Origin: Lachnoclostridium sp. An169 | GTDB taxonomy: Bacteria; Bacillota; Clostridia; Lachnospirales; Lachnospiraceae | Direction: 5' to 3' | Assembly (NCBI RefSeq): GCF_002160525.1 | Contig: NZ_NFKT01000007.1 | Span: 1-64,000 of the forward strand | DNA length: 64,000 nt | Shown here: positions 8,614 through 17,272 of the stretch, one piece after another | Layout: each line of letters starts with the position of its first letter | How positions within the stretch are numbered: position 1 is the stretch's first letter | Program-made: the position numbers and the translations under genes | The notes under the pieces: generated by a model | Seen by the model: only the letters and a program-made list of their open reading frames with translations | Told to the model about the DNA's origin: nothing | Database searches by the model: none

Positions 8614-9999
8614 ATGTCAATCGAATATTTAGGCTTAAGCAGTATCAACGGCCCTCTGATTGCCCTGGAGGGCGTGCAGGACGCTTTCTACGACGAGATC
8701 GTGGAATTCGTCGTGGACGGCACTGAGCGCAAAATCGGTCGTATTGTTGAGATCTACGAGGACAGGGCCGTCATTCAGGTATTTGAAGGCTCAGAAAACA
8801 TGTCCCTGAAAAATACGCACACAAAACTGACCGGACATCCTATGGAGATCGCCCTCTCCCCGGATATGCTGGGCCGCACCTTCAACGGAATCGGGCAGCC
8901 CATCGACGATCTGGGACCAATCATATCCACGCTGAAGCGGGATGTAAACGGTCTCCCCTTAAATCCGGTGCGACGGGAATACCCGCGGAATTATATTCAC
9001 ACAGGGATCTCCGCCATCGACGGACTTACTACTCTGATCCGTGGGCAAAAGCTTCCGATCTTCTCCGGGAACGGACTTCCCCACGACCAGCTTGCGGCGC
9101 AGATCGTAAAACAGGCTTCCCTGGGTGAGAATTCGGACGAACAGTTCGCCATCGTGTTCGCCGCCATGGGGGTAAAGCATGACGTTGCCGATTTCTTCCG
9201 CCATACTTTCGAGGAGAGCGGCGTTGCAGACCACGTTGCCATGTTCCTGAATCTGGCAAACGATCCCGTGGTTGAGCGTCTGATCACGCCGAAGGTTGCC
9301 CTCACTGTAGCGGAATACCTGGCATTCGAACAGCATATGCATATCCTCGTTATCCTGACGGATATGACCTCCTTTGCCGAGGCCATGCGTGAGGTCTCTT
9401 CTTCCAAAGGAGAAATCCCCAGCCGGAAAGGATTCCCCGGATATCTGTACAGCGAACTGGCGACGATCTACGAGAGGGCCGGCATCGTACAGGGCGTCGA
9501 AGGCTCTGTGACGCAGCTGCCGATCCTGACCATGCCAAACGATGATATCACACACCCGATCCCTGACCTGACCGGTTACATCACGGAAGGGCAGATCGTA
9601 CTGGAGAGACAGCTTCACGGGCAGTCCATCTATCCGCCCATCAACATCCTGCCGTCTCTGTCCCGTCTGATGAAGGACGGTATCGGCGAGGGCTACACAA
9701 GAGAGGATCATCAGGATCTGGCAAACCAGCTCTTCTCCGCTTACGCAAAGGTGGGCGACGCCAGAAACCTGGCTTCCGTTATCGGCGAGGATGAGCTTTC
9801 TCCGATCGATAAAAAATATCTGGAATTCGGAAAAGAATTCGAGGAGCGCTATATCGGACAGGGTCCGGAAGAAAACCGGAGCATGGAAGAAACGCTGAAC
9901 CTTGGCTGGGAACTGCTCGGCAAACTGCCGAGAGAAGAGCTCGACCGTGTTGATACGAAGATACTGGATAAGTATTATAAACCGGCACCGGAAGAATAA
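8614..9999 (+). CDS. ntpB: V-type ATPase regulatory subunit B
   Basis: The 461-residue subunit shares the ATPase fold of A but has no P-loop; at the same place it reads [12 protein letters not shown]. The hallmarks [17 protein letters not shown] and [12 protein letters not shown] are present. It contributes an arginine finger to the catalytic sites at the A-B interface. AAGGAGGGAC precedes the ATG, 15 bases after the stop of A. Confidence 0.97.
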   Translation: MSIEYLGLSSINGPLIALEGVQDAFYDEIVEFVVDGTERKIGRIVEIYEDRAVIQVFEGSENMSLKNTHTKLTGHPMEIALSPDMLGRTFNGIGQPIDDLGPIISTLKRDVNGLPLNPVRREYPRNYIHTGISAIDGLTTLIRGQKLPIFSGNGLPHDQLAAQIVKQASLGENSDEQFAIVFAAMGVKHDVADFFRHTFEESGVADHVAMFLNLANDPVVERLITPKVALTVAEYLAFEQHMHILVILTDMTSFAEAMREVSSSKGEIPSRKGFPGYLYSELATIYERAGIVQGVEGSVTQLPILTMPNDDITHPIPDLTGYITEGQIVLERQLHGQSIYPPINILPSLSRLMKDGIGEGYTREDHQDLANQLFSAYAKVGDARNLASVIGEDELSPIDKKYLEFGKEFEERYIGQGPEENRSMEETLNLGWELLGKLPREELDRVDTKILDKYYKPAPEE

Positions 10000-10041
10000 G
10001 GTTTTGCGAATACGCCGGGAACAGAACGGAGATCGATATTA

Positions 10042-10218
10042 ATGAAAACAACAGTAATTTATATCCTGTTAGCCATTGCGGCGATACTGGGATTTATTCT
10101 TCCCATGCCTTTTAAACTGGTGACGATGTTTATTATCATTCCTGTGATTATTTATCTTGTCATTGATATTTTTATCAGCGTGAAAAAAAGGCAGCATGAG
10201 GAAGAACAGAAAAAATAA
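10042..10218 (+). CDS. Small two-helix membrane protein inside the V-ATPase operon
   Basis: This complete frame of 58 residues, MKTTVIYILLAI to EEEQKK, has two hydrophobic helices (about 4-20 and 25-47) broken by a Pro-containing turn (LPMPFK). It ends in a short charged tail (VKKRQHEEEQKK). It lies between subunit B (42 bases downstream of its stop) and subunit D (24 bases upstream of its start), in the same direction, with GGAGA before the ATG. I know of no standard V-ATPase subunit of this kind at this place. It could be an assembly or rotor accessory, or an unrelated passenger. Only location, size and hydrophobicity are seen. Confidence 0.65.
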   Translation: MKTTVIYILLAIAAILGFILPMPFKLVTMFIIIPVIIYLVIDIFISVKKRQHEEEQKK

Positions 10219-10242
10219 AGCAGCACGGAAAGGAGGGATTTC

Positions 10243-10866
10243 ATGGATCCGCGTACATTTCCTACAAAGGGTAACTTAATGCTGGCAAAGAACTCTCTGG
10301 CGCTGGCCAGACAGGGCTATGACCTGATGGACAGAAAGAGAAATATCCTGATCCGTGAGCTGATGGAACTGATCGATGAAGCGCGCAATATCCAGGACGA
10401 GATCGATACGACTTTCACTTATGCGTATCAATGTCTTCAGAGAGCAAATATCGAAAACGGAATCAGTACCGTGGAACTGCTTGCCTATACGGTTCCGATA
10501 GAAAATTCTATCACCATACAGACGCGGAGCATCATGGGAACAGAGATTCCTCATGTAAAATACGTGCCGGATGCCGGGAAACCGACCTATTCCTTCAGCA
10601 CCACCCACGAGTCCATCGACAAGGCACGTGAGGCGTTCCGCAAGGTAAAGGATCTGACCGTGAAACTTTCCATGGTGGAAAATGCGGCGTACCGCCTGGC
10701 GAGCAACATTAAAAAGACGCAGAAGAGGGCAAACGCGCTGCAGAATATCACCATCCCGATGTATTCCTCACTTGTGTATACGATCACGAACGCACTGGAA
10801 GAAAAGGACCGAGAGGAATTCACACGGTTGAAGGTTATAAAGAGAATGAAGCAGAAGAAGGGGTAG
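10243..10866 (+). CDS. ntpD: V-type ATPase subunit D (rotor shaft)
   Basis: The 207-residue protein starts with the family pattern PTKGNLMLAKNSLALARQGYDLMDRKR and continues as two long helices that form the rotating shaft inside the A3B3 head. AAAGGAGGGA lies six bases before the ATG. It is the last gene of the operon. The frame stays open for 17 more sense codons after the TAG stop, then meets TAA; this is probably chance or a relic of a longer tail. Confidence 0.95.
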   Translation: MDPRTFPTKGNLMLAKNSLALARQGYDLMDRKRNILIRELMELIDEARNIQDEIDTTFTYAYQCLQRANIENGISTVELLAYTVPIENSITIQTRSIMGTEIPHVKYVPDAGKPTYSFSTTHESIDKAREAFRKVKDLTVKLSMVENAAYRLASNIKKTQKRANALQNITIPMYSSLVYTITNALEEKDREEFTRLKVIKRMKQKKG

Positions 10867-10937
10867 AATCTCAACGGCCTCCGTGCCCAGCTCAGGGAAA
10901 CATTAAAAAAGCAGAAGTAATCTGCAGGTATACAGAC

Positions 10938-11001
10938 AACGGGCATCTCTACGCTCATAGATGGCTTGAGATGCCCGTTTGCCTTTTTGTATTCCTTTTA
11001 A
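10938..11001 (+). terminator. Terminator of the V-ATPase operon
   Basis: AACGGGCATCTC (10938-10949) and GAGATGCCCGTT (10978-10989) form a perfect 12-bp stem. TTGCCTTTTTG follows. The esterase gene converges from the other side. Confidence 0.8.
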
Positions 11002-11020
11002 TATTTCAAATAATAATGAT

Positions 11021-12136
11021 TTAGTTAATTATACTTCTCTGCCTCGAAATTCCCGGAATTCCCCTGATAAACTCGACCAGTTCTCCTGCCATCCTTTCAT
11101 GAGTCGCCAGACTGGGATGGGCAATCGCCCCATAACCTTCTGACACCCGGATTCTGCCATATTTAAAAGTAAGAATCCTTTCATCATGCTCATTCACAGC
11201 AAATTTTTCCGCCACCTTCTTTATATTGTCATAGAGATAGTAATCCATAGACCCCAGTGTGCAGATAATCCATGTATCGTTTCCATTCAGTGTACGGATC
11301 ATTTTGAGAAAATCATAATATTCCTCTTCGAAAAGTGCGATTCCCTTTTCTTCTTCTCCATTTTCCTGGATATGCACAGGATCATTTGTTCCCAGATTGA
11401 TCACTACGATATCCCTGGGATGATTTTTAAAATCCCACTTTTGAAAATCTTGCATCTTACCTTCTTTTTCTTCTATAAGCCGATCCGTATATGGATACAG
11501 TTCCGGCATGGAATGAAACAGATTCAGCTTTTCGTGGAGCCCCCTTGTCACTGCAATCCCGGAAAAAGAAACAAACTGTACATCCGCATTCAGCATTCTC
11601 CCGGCAAGAGCTGCGTAAGTCAGCCAACCGTTCTGTTCATCTGCATAGTAAACACGGTCCCGTTCCTGAGTCATATTTCCAAAGCCGCAGGTGATAGAAT
11701 CCCCGATAAATTCCATGCGCAGATCCGTATCCCTTTCCGGAGGCTGACTGATTTCTCCATCTCCCCATATTTTTCTGATTCCAAGTTTTCCTTTTTCGTT
11801 CTCTGTCAGCTTGATCAGGGTAACAATATGTTTCTCTGTTTCTTCAGAGGCATACAGCAGATAATTCTTCTGCCGGTCATTCACCTCGAACACAGAGAAA
11901 GGCTCTTCTGCTTCATCCAGAAATACCGCCGCATAAGGCCATGTTTTCCGGAATTCCTTATTCAAAGGCTTTCCGTGTTCGTCCGTCTCCACTTCCCTTC
12001 CGCATATGGCTTCCAGGTCTGCCATCAATATCCTGCCACTGTATTCAAATCTGATTCCGGAACATGTCCAATTCATAAATATTGTCCCTGATCCTTCCTC
12101 AAACACCCGTCCGATATACTCCAGTTTTTCTTTCAT
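11021..12136 (-). CDS. Carbohydrate esterase, CE2-like SGNH hydrolase
   Basis: The 371-residue protein has an N-terminal beta-rich domain (about 1-130, with MNWTCSGIRFEY) and a C-terminal SGNH esterase domain. The latter has the Ser motif EFIGDSITCGFGN, the Gly block near VSFSGIAVTRG, the Asn motif NLGTNDP, and a final His in IAHPSLATHE. This order is that of family CE2 deacetylases, which remove acetyl groups from xylan or mannan-type sugars. There is no signal peptide, so it should act on imported sugars. ATG at 12136 lies behind GGAG; a longer frame to 12175 has no ribosome site. It follows the lipoprotein gene by 54 bases and is the last gene of the sugar-uptake unit. Confidence 0.8.
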   Translation of the reverse strand: MKEKLEYIGRVFEEGSGTIFMNWTCSGIRFEYSGRILMADLEAICGREVETDEHGKPLNKEFRKTWPYAAVFLDEAEEPFSVFEVNDRQKNYLLYASEETEKHIVTLIKLTENEKGKLGIRKIWGDGEISQPPERDTDLRMEFIGDSITCGFGNMTQERDRVYYADEQNGWLTYAALAGRMLNADVQFVSFSGIAVTRGLHEKLNLFHSMPELYPYTDRLIEEKEGKMQDFQKWDFKNHPRDIVVINLGTNDPVHIQENGEEEKGIALFEEEYYDFLKMIRTLNGNDTWIICTLGSMDYYLYDNIKKVAEKFAVNEHDERILTFKYGRIRVSEGYGAIAHPSLATHERMAGELVEFIRGIPGISRQRSIIN

Positions 12137-12190
12137 ACTTTTCTCCTGTCTGCAATGCGACATGGCAAACGCCATGCCGCATTAACAAAT

Positions 12191-13717
12191 TTACTGATTA
12201 TTTGCAAGCCACTCGTCAAGCTGTGCCTGTTTCTCTGCAATGATTGTATCGATTCCCGCATCTTTCAGTGCCTGTATAAAATTCGGGAGTTCCTCTTCCG
12301 GATCTACACTTCCACACTCCAGTGCGCTGTAATACTGCTTTATCACATTGCTTACCGCTGTATACTCTGTCTGAACGCTGTCTTTCTGGAATGTAAATCC
12401 CAGTGCAGGGGAACACTCTGCATTATTATTGGCTTCAATACTGAACTGAACATCTTCCTCTGTTGTTCCTGCCATGCGGTACATTTCTCCCATGGACCAG
12501 CTTCCTGTCAGAATATAATATCCCGGATAAGGCACAGAGGTCGCATCCTGACCTTCCGGAGGCGCTACCGAACCGTCCTCCTGCACTTCATAATCCCTGC
12601 CTTCAATTCCGTATACAATCAGATTGATAATGTCAGCATTACTATATGTCAAATTCAGAAAATCGAGTGCTGCTTCCGGCACTTCACTGGTAGAAGCAAT
12701 ACACCATGCATTCGTATTCACCGTCGCCGTATCAAGATACCCGTTGCCAAGATTAAATGATGCAAGCTGCTGTCCGGTCTGGGCTGCCGTACCATTTGCC
12801 ACAGCGTCCGGAGAACTTCCCTGAAGTGTAATATTCAGGAATCCGTTGCCGCCGCTGAGAATTTCAACGTTGGAGAGCGTTGTTGTTGCCAGATCCTGCA
12901 TGATAAGTCCTTCTTCATGCCACTGTCTTGCGAGAGTAACCATCTCCTTATATTCCTCTGTCTCGAACAGATTCACGACTGTTGTGTCATCCCCGATCAG
13001 TACCCCTGCCGGGCTGTACATATCATCGCCCAGATAGTCAATCTGCGGAATACTTACTGTCAGACCTGACATTCCTCCATTCACTCCGGCTCCGCCGACT
13101 ACAGGATATATATTGGGATAAGCTTCTTTTACCTGGCGTAAAATATCCGTCAGATCCTCTACACTCTGTACCTGGGACATATCAATTCCCAATTCCTCTG
13201 CAATGTCCGACCGATACAGCACATTTGTTGCAAGGGCTGTCGGCATCCAGGCCGGAATTCCGTATACTTTTCCATCCACCGTTGTGGCATTGAGCCAGTC
13301 GTCATTGATCAGTTCCAGAGCATCCGGTGCATGTTCCTCGATCAGATCCGTGATATCCATACACATATCCGTGCTGACTGCATTGGAAAAATTTCCATAT
13401 GTTGTGAATACATCGATTTTTTCTCCGCCCTGCATTCCCAGGGAAATCTGCTGAAAATAGTCTGTATAACTGTACAGCTTCAAATCCACTTCCACGCCGA
13501 TCTCCTCACGGGTAATCTCATTGATTGCATCTTCTACAGTCTGAATCGCATCCTCAGACGGCATGGTATTGATCGTCCATGTGGCAAATGTCACCTGTGT
13601 ATAATCCCCGTCAGCCGATCCGGAATCTCCTCCGGATCCTCCGCTGCTGCACCCCGTCATCAGCATAAGTCCTGCCATCGCTGCCGCCACTGCCTGTGCT
13701 GCTCTTCTTTTTTTCAT
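12191..13717 (-). CDS. ABC sugar transporter substrate-binding lipoprotein
   Basis: This 508-residue extracellular solute-binding protein has an N-terminal lipoprotein signal: MKKRRAAQAVAAAMAG, then the lipobox LMTGC. Early it carries TFATWTINTMPSED, and the two-lobed fold spans the remainder. It resembles the long LplA-type binding proteins that work with the permease pair encoded just upstream. ATG at 13717 lies seven bases after GGAGGAG; an upstream in-frame start at 13744 would add a charged extension and has no site. No ATPase gene is present, so a shared MsmX-type ATPase elsewhere is expected. The ligand is unknown, probably an oligosaccharide. Confidence 0.9.
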   Translation of the reverse strand: MKKRRAAQAVAAAMAGLMLMTGCSSGGSGGDSGSADGDYTQVTFATWTINTMPSEDAIQTVEDAINEITREEIGVEVDLKLYSYTDYFQQISLGMQGGEKIDVFTTYGNFSNAVSTDMCMDITDLIEEHAPDALELINDDWLNATTVDGKVYGIPAWMPTALATNVLYRSDIAEELGIDMSQVQSVEDLTDILRQVKEAYPNIYPVVGGAGVNGGMSGLTVSIPQIDYLGDDMYSPAGVLIGDDTTVVNLFETEEYKEMVTLARQWHEEGLIMQDLATTTLSNVEILSGGNGFLNITLQGSSPDAVANGTAAQTGQQLASFNLGNGYLDTATVNTNAWCIASTSEVPEAALDFLNLTYSNADIINLIVYGIEGRDYEVQEDGSVAPPEGQDATSVPYPGYYILTGSWSMGEMYRMAGTTEEDVQFSIEANNNAECSPALGFTFQKDSVQTEYTAVSNVIKQYYSALECGSVDPEEELPNFIQALKDAGIDTIIAEKQAQLDEWLANNQ

Positions 13718-13791
13718 TGCTTTTCTCCTCCTTGATCTTTTCATTTATATTTTGTTTTTCTGTTTTTATCTGTTTGACTGTCCCTCTCTGC

Positions 13792-14673
13792 CTATCCCTT
13801 GACAGCTCCAAGAACCACACCTTTGATCAGGTATTTCTGAATAAACGGGAATATAATCAGTATGGGCAGTATTCCGATCACCGCAATCGCCATTCTCACA
13901 GAGAAGCTTGGAAGTTCTATACTGAAACCTCCCATCATGGAAGCAGAGCTGCTCTTCAACGCCTGGATGTTATCCATAATCCGAAGCAGAAGATTCTGAA
14001 TTCCGAACTTCCTTGAATCCGTTATATAATAAAGACCGTTTGTCCAGTCATTCCAGTATGTCAGCCCGGTAAAGAGGCTGATCGTCGCAACAGTCGGAGT
14101 TGCCAGCGGGAACATGATCCGGGTAAATATTGTCAGCTCGCCTGCACCGTCAAGCTGTGCGGATTCGATCAGTGACTCCGGTATGCTGTTGACATAATAG
14201 TTTCTTACAAGAAATACGTTGAACGCGGTTACCACATAATTGGGAAGAATCAGCGCCCATATCGTATCCTTTATGTGGAAGATATTGGTCCACATGATAT
14301 AGGATGATACGATTCCTCCATTAAAGAGCATTGTAAAAAACACATAGAACGCGAGTATCCCCCGGAATTTGCAGCCTTTTCTTGCCATCGGATACGCCAG
14401 CATTGTGGTCAGAAGCACGCTCAGCAGTGTTCCTGCCGCAGTGACAATGATGGAAATTCCGTAAGCCCGGAAAATCATGGCTCCCTGCTTTATCATATAG
14501 TAGTATGAGTCAAAACTCAGTTTGCTCGGGAGGAAGGTATACCCTTCGGAAAGGATTGCCCCTTCATCTGATATCGACGTGATAAACAGCAGCAGAATCG
14601 GAAGGAGTGCAAAAACTACAATGACCGTCAGTATAGCCGTGGCTCCCGCTTTAAATCTTTTCTCGTCCGTCAT
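13792..14673 (-). CDS. ABC sugar transporter permease (LplC/YtcP type)
   Basis: The 293-residue permease has six predicted membrane helices. The cytoplasmic coupling loop ESLIESAQLDGAGELTIF is the EAA motif that docks to the ATPase. The protein ends in PFIQKYLIKGVVLGAVKG, the typical C-terminus of the second sugar permease. It starts 14 bases after the stop of the first permease. Confidence 0.93.
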   Translation of the reverse strand: MTDEKRFKAGATAILTVIVVFALLPILLLFITSISDEGAILSEGYTFLPSKLSFDSYYYMIKQGAMIFRAYGISIIVTAAGTLLSVLLTTMLAYPMARKGCKFRGILAFYVFFTMLFNGGIVSSYIMWTNIFHIKDTIWALILPNYVVTAFNVFLVRNYYVNSIPESLIESAQLDGAGELTIFTRIMFPLATPTVATISLFTGLTYWNDWTNGLYYITDSRKFGIQNLLLRIMDNIQALKSSSASMMGGFSIELPSFSVRMAIAVIGILPILIIFPFIQKYLIKGVVLGAVKG

Positions 14674-14687
14674 TCTCAGTCACCTCC

Positions 14688-15590
14688 CTAGAACAATGCA
14701 TTTTCTGAATCTACTTTTTTCACGATCGTATTTGCGGCAAGTACAAGGATAAAACCTACAATCGACTGATAGAACGCTGCGGCTGCAGACATTCCTACAT
14801 TATTCGACTCCATAAGTCCCTGATACACATAAGTATCGATCGTCTGTGTCACGTCGAAGAGCATTCCCGAATGCTGCGGCACCTGATAGAACAGTCCGAA
14901 ATCGGAATAGAAGATCCTTCCGATCATCATAAGTACCATCATGATGACTGTCGGTTTCAGCATCGGCAGAGTAATATACCAGATCTGTTTCATCTTTGAT
15001 GCGCCATCTAACTGCGCCGCCTCAAAGATGCTTTTATCAATCCCCGCGATACTTGCCATGTACACGATTGCCGTGTATCCTGCGTTCTTCCAGAGGTAAA
15101 CAAGTGTCAGTATGAACGGCCAGTATTTTGTATTGGAATACCATGATACGGTATCCATTCCCAATGCCGGGAGCACTGTCTTATTGATAAATCCGTTGTC
15201 CGCATTGAGAAAGGCATATACAATGACACCGATCACGACCCAGGAAAGCAGATTCGGAAGCAGCAGCGCCGACTGAAAAAATTTTGCTCTCAGGGTACTT
15301 CCCAGTTCACTGATCAGGATTGCCAGAAATACAGCAGCTATTGTGCCGATTACAATGAATACCGCATTGTAGAGCAGCGTGTTTCTGGTGATAATCCAGG
15401 CGTCCTTGGTTCGGAAAAGGAATTCAAAATTATCCAGTCCGCACCAGTCGCTTCCCCAGATTCCCTTGATGAAACTGTAATCCTTAAAAGCCAGAAAGAT
15501 TCCGATCATTGGAATGTAATTATTAATCAGAAGATAAAGGATTCCCGGCAGAGCGATTAACAGCAGCATCAGATTTTTTCTTTTCTTCAT
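14688..15590 (-). CDS. ABC sugar transporter permease (LplB/YteP type)
   Basis: The 300-residue permease has six membrane helices, the early motif LPGILYLLINNYIPMIGI, and the coupling loop FEAAQLDGASKMKQIWYI. A GGAGAGAGG site precedes the ATG. It is the first gene of the transporter unit. It is separated from the response regulator by a terminator and preceded by a good -10 box without a clear -35. Confidence 0.93.
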   Translation of the reverse strand: MKKRKNLMLLLIALPGILYLLINNYIPMIGIFLAFKDYSFIKGIWGSDWCGLDNFEFLFRTKDAWIITRNTLLYNAVFIVIGTIAAVFLAILISELGSTLRAKFFQSALLLPNLLSWVVIGVIVYAFLNADNGFINKTVLPALGMDTVSWYSNTKYWPFILTLVYLWKNAGYTAIVYMASIAGIDKSIFEAAQLDGASKMKQIWYITLPMLKPTVIMMVLMMIGRIFYSDFGLFYQVPQHSGMLFDVTQTIDTYVYQGLMESNNVGMSAAAAFYQSIVGFILVLAANTIVKKVDSENALF

Positions 15591-15622
15591 TTACCCTCTC
15601 TCCTTCTCTTTTTGTTGAGATT

Positions 15623-15628
15623 ATTATA
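15623..15628 (-). promoter_or_regulatory. -10 box of the sugar transporter operon, probably activator dependent
   Basis: The minus strand has a perfect TATAAT 33 bases before the permease ATG. The sequence 17 bases upstream (AGAAAC) is a poor -35, as expected where an AraC-type activator is needed. Confidence 0.5.
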
Positions 15629-15652
15629 TAAAAAGACTGAGGGCTGTTTCTT

Positions 15653-15689
15653 TTAAAAAAGAGACTTCCTTTTTTAAAAAGAAGTCCCT
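15653..15689 (-). terminator. Terminator after the YesMN-type two-component genes
   Basis: AGGGACTTC and GAAGTCTCT pair over 9 bp with one G-T pair, and a seven-T run follows on the minus strand. The stem includes the last codons and stop region of the response regulator. Confidence 0.7.
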
Positions 15690-17272
15690 CTCTGTTTTCT
15701 GTATTCCACCGGTGTCATACCGGTATATTTTCGGAACAATGTGGAAAAATATGAAAAATTGTCCATCCCCACTGCCACTGCAACATCGCTTACAGACATG
15801 TCCGGATTTTCCAGAAGCCGTTTGGCCTGGCTGATTCTGTTCTCATTGATATAGTCCTGGATCCTCATGCCCGTCTTCTTTTTATACATTTTTGACAGGT
15901 ATTCCGGAGTCAGGCAGAATTCTTCAGCAACCTCGTTTCTGGATATATTTTCCATATAATGCTCCCGGATGAATGCATTAATTCTTTCAAGCAATGTATG
16001 GCTCTTCTGGATCTCCTCCTCGTAGTCAAACATACTGTCCAACAGATATGTCACGTACCGGATGATATCGACAATCGAGCGCTCTGCATTTTTCTCAAGG
16101 CGGTAGAATTTATCCCCGTTCATGAATTTGTACGCCTGAATTCCCCGCTCCGTCAGATGGGCATAGCAGACCTGCTGTACCTCGCGCTTCAGGCTCATGA
16201 GCATTTTGGCGTCTGCCCCTGCCTGCCGCTTCAGTTTCATCATACTCTTTTTGATGCTGTTAAGAAAACCGGCTTTATCTTTCTGGTCCAGATATCTTTT
16301 CAGCTCGTCGATTTCAAGGAAAGACACCTCATCCATATTTTCATACTCTGCAAACTGTTTTTCGGACACAAATTTCCCATATATCATAATATCCGAGAGC
16401 ATCCGTTTACTGATCCTGTTGAATTTCTCATACATATCCGGTATCCTGCATCTTTCGCTGATGCAGGAAGTTATTGTAAGATGCAGTCTGTCCCTGCAGT
16501 ATTCCGCAAATTTTTCCGCCCGTTCTGTCAGTTCTTTCTCTCTCATATTCTGACAGACAGCCGCTGCAAAAAGTTCATTCTGATTTTCAAAGCAGACTGT
16601 AAACATACTGTCCGGAGTATCAAAAAGCAACTCAGAGCAGATGTTTATCAGAATAAACCGGAGCAGACTTCTGCCATACTGCTCTGCTGCCTCTTCCGCA
16701 TCCGTAATTCTGCTGATAAAAAGCACAATATCCTGTTCTCTGTTCAGTCCGCTCTCACCATCAATGAGTTTTTCATTTCTGTCAAAGTAGCTTTCATCAA
16801 AGGGCTGTGTCAGCAGCTTTACCAGAATTGATCTCTGAAGCTCTATATGGTTGTCCGCTGCCCATACTCCGTACTCCTCATATTTTTTCGATTTATACCG
16901 CTCTCTAATCCTCAGCACGCATTTTTTCAAGGCTGCTTCCAGCTGTTCCCTGTCAAACGGCTTCAGCAGGTACTCTGTCGCCTGCATCCTGAGCGCATCT
17001 GCCGCATAACTGAAATTTTCATGACAGGTCAGCAGAAGGAACTCCCCGTCATACCCTTTTTCCCGATACCACTTAAGCAGTGCCAGTCCCGTATTCCCCG
17101 GCATTTCGATATCGCTGACCACAATGTGAACCAGATGGGACTCCAATACTCTTTCCGCCATATCAACATTATAAGCCCGGTAAATTTCTTCAATTCCCAG
17201 GTCAGACCAGTTGACCGTTGTCTCTATGGCGTCTACAATAATCTTATCATCATCAACAATCAGTATATTCAC
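15674..17272 (-). CDS. AraC-type response regulator (YesN family)
   Basis: The 532-residue protein has an N-terminal receiver domain with the phosphoacceptor Asp in HIVVSDIEMPG and Lys in YLLKPFD. A long central linker follows. The C-terminal AraC DNA-binding domain (about 430-528) has two helix-turn-helix units, including ISRNEVAEEFCLTPEYLSK and SVSDVAVAVGMDNFSYFS. It is expected to activate the transporter and esterase genes downstream when phosphorylated by the adjacent kinase. Its start overlaps the kinase stop by four bases. Confidence 0.93.
   Translation of the reverse strand: MNILIVDDDKIIVDAIETTVNWSDLGIEEIYRAYNVDMAERVLESHLVHIVVSDIEMPGNTGLALLKWYREKGYDGEFLLLTCHENFSYAADALRMQATEYLLKPFDREQLEAALKKCVLRIRERYKSKKYEEYGVWAADNHIELQRSILVKLLTQPFDESYFDRNEKLIDGESGLNREQDIVLFISRITDAEEAAEQYGRSLLRFILINICSELLFDTPDSMFTVCFENQNELFAAAVCQNMREKELTERAEKFAEYCRDRLHLTITSCISERCRIPDMYEKFNRISKRMLSDIMIYGKFVSEKQFAEYENMDEVSFLEIDELKRYLDQKDKAGFLNSIKKSMMKLKRQAGADAKMLMSLKREVQQVCYAHLTERGIQAYKFMNGDKFYRLEKNAERSIVDIIRYVTYLLDSMFDYEEEIQKSHTLLERINAFIREHYMENISRNEVAEEFCLTPEYLSKMYKKKTGMRIQDYINENRISQAKRLLENPDMSVSDVAVAVGMDNFSYFSTLFRKYTGMTPVEYRKQRGTSF

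Noticed and set aside
10864..10917. Pyrrolysine-type UAG readthrough at the end of subunit D
   Set aside because: No pyrrolysine genes are in the window and the open stretch of 17 codons is short enough to be chance; reported only as a low-interest note.
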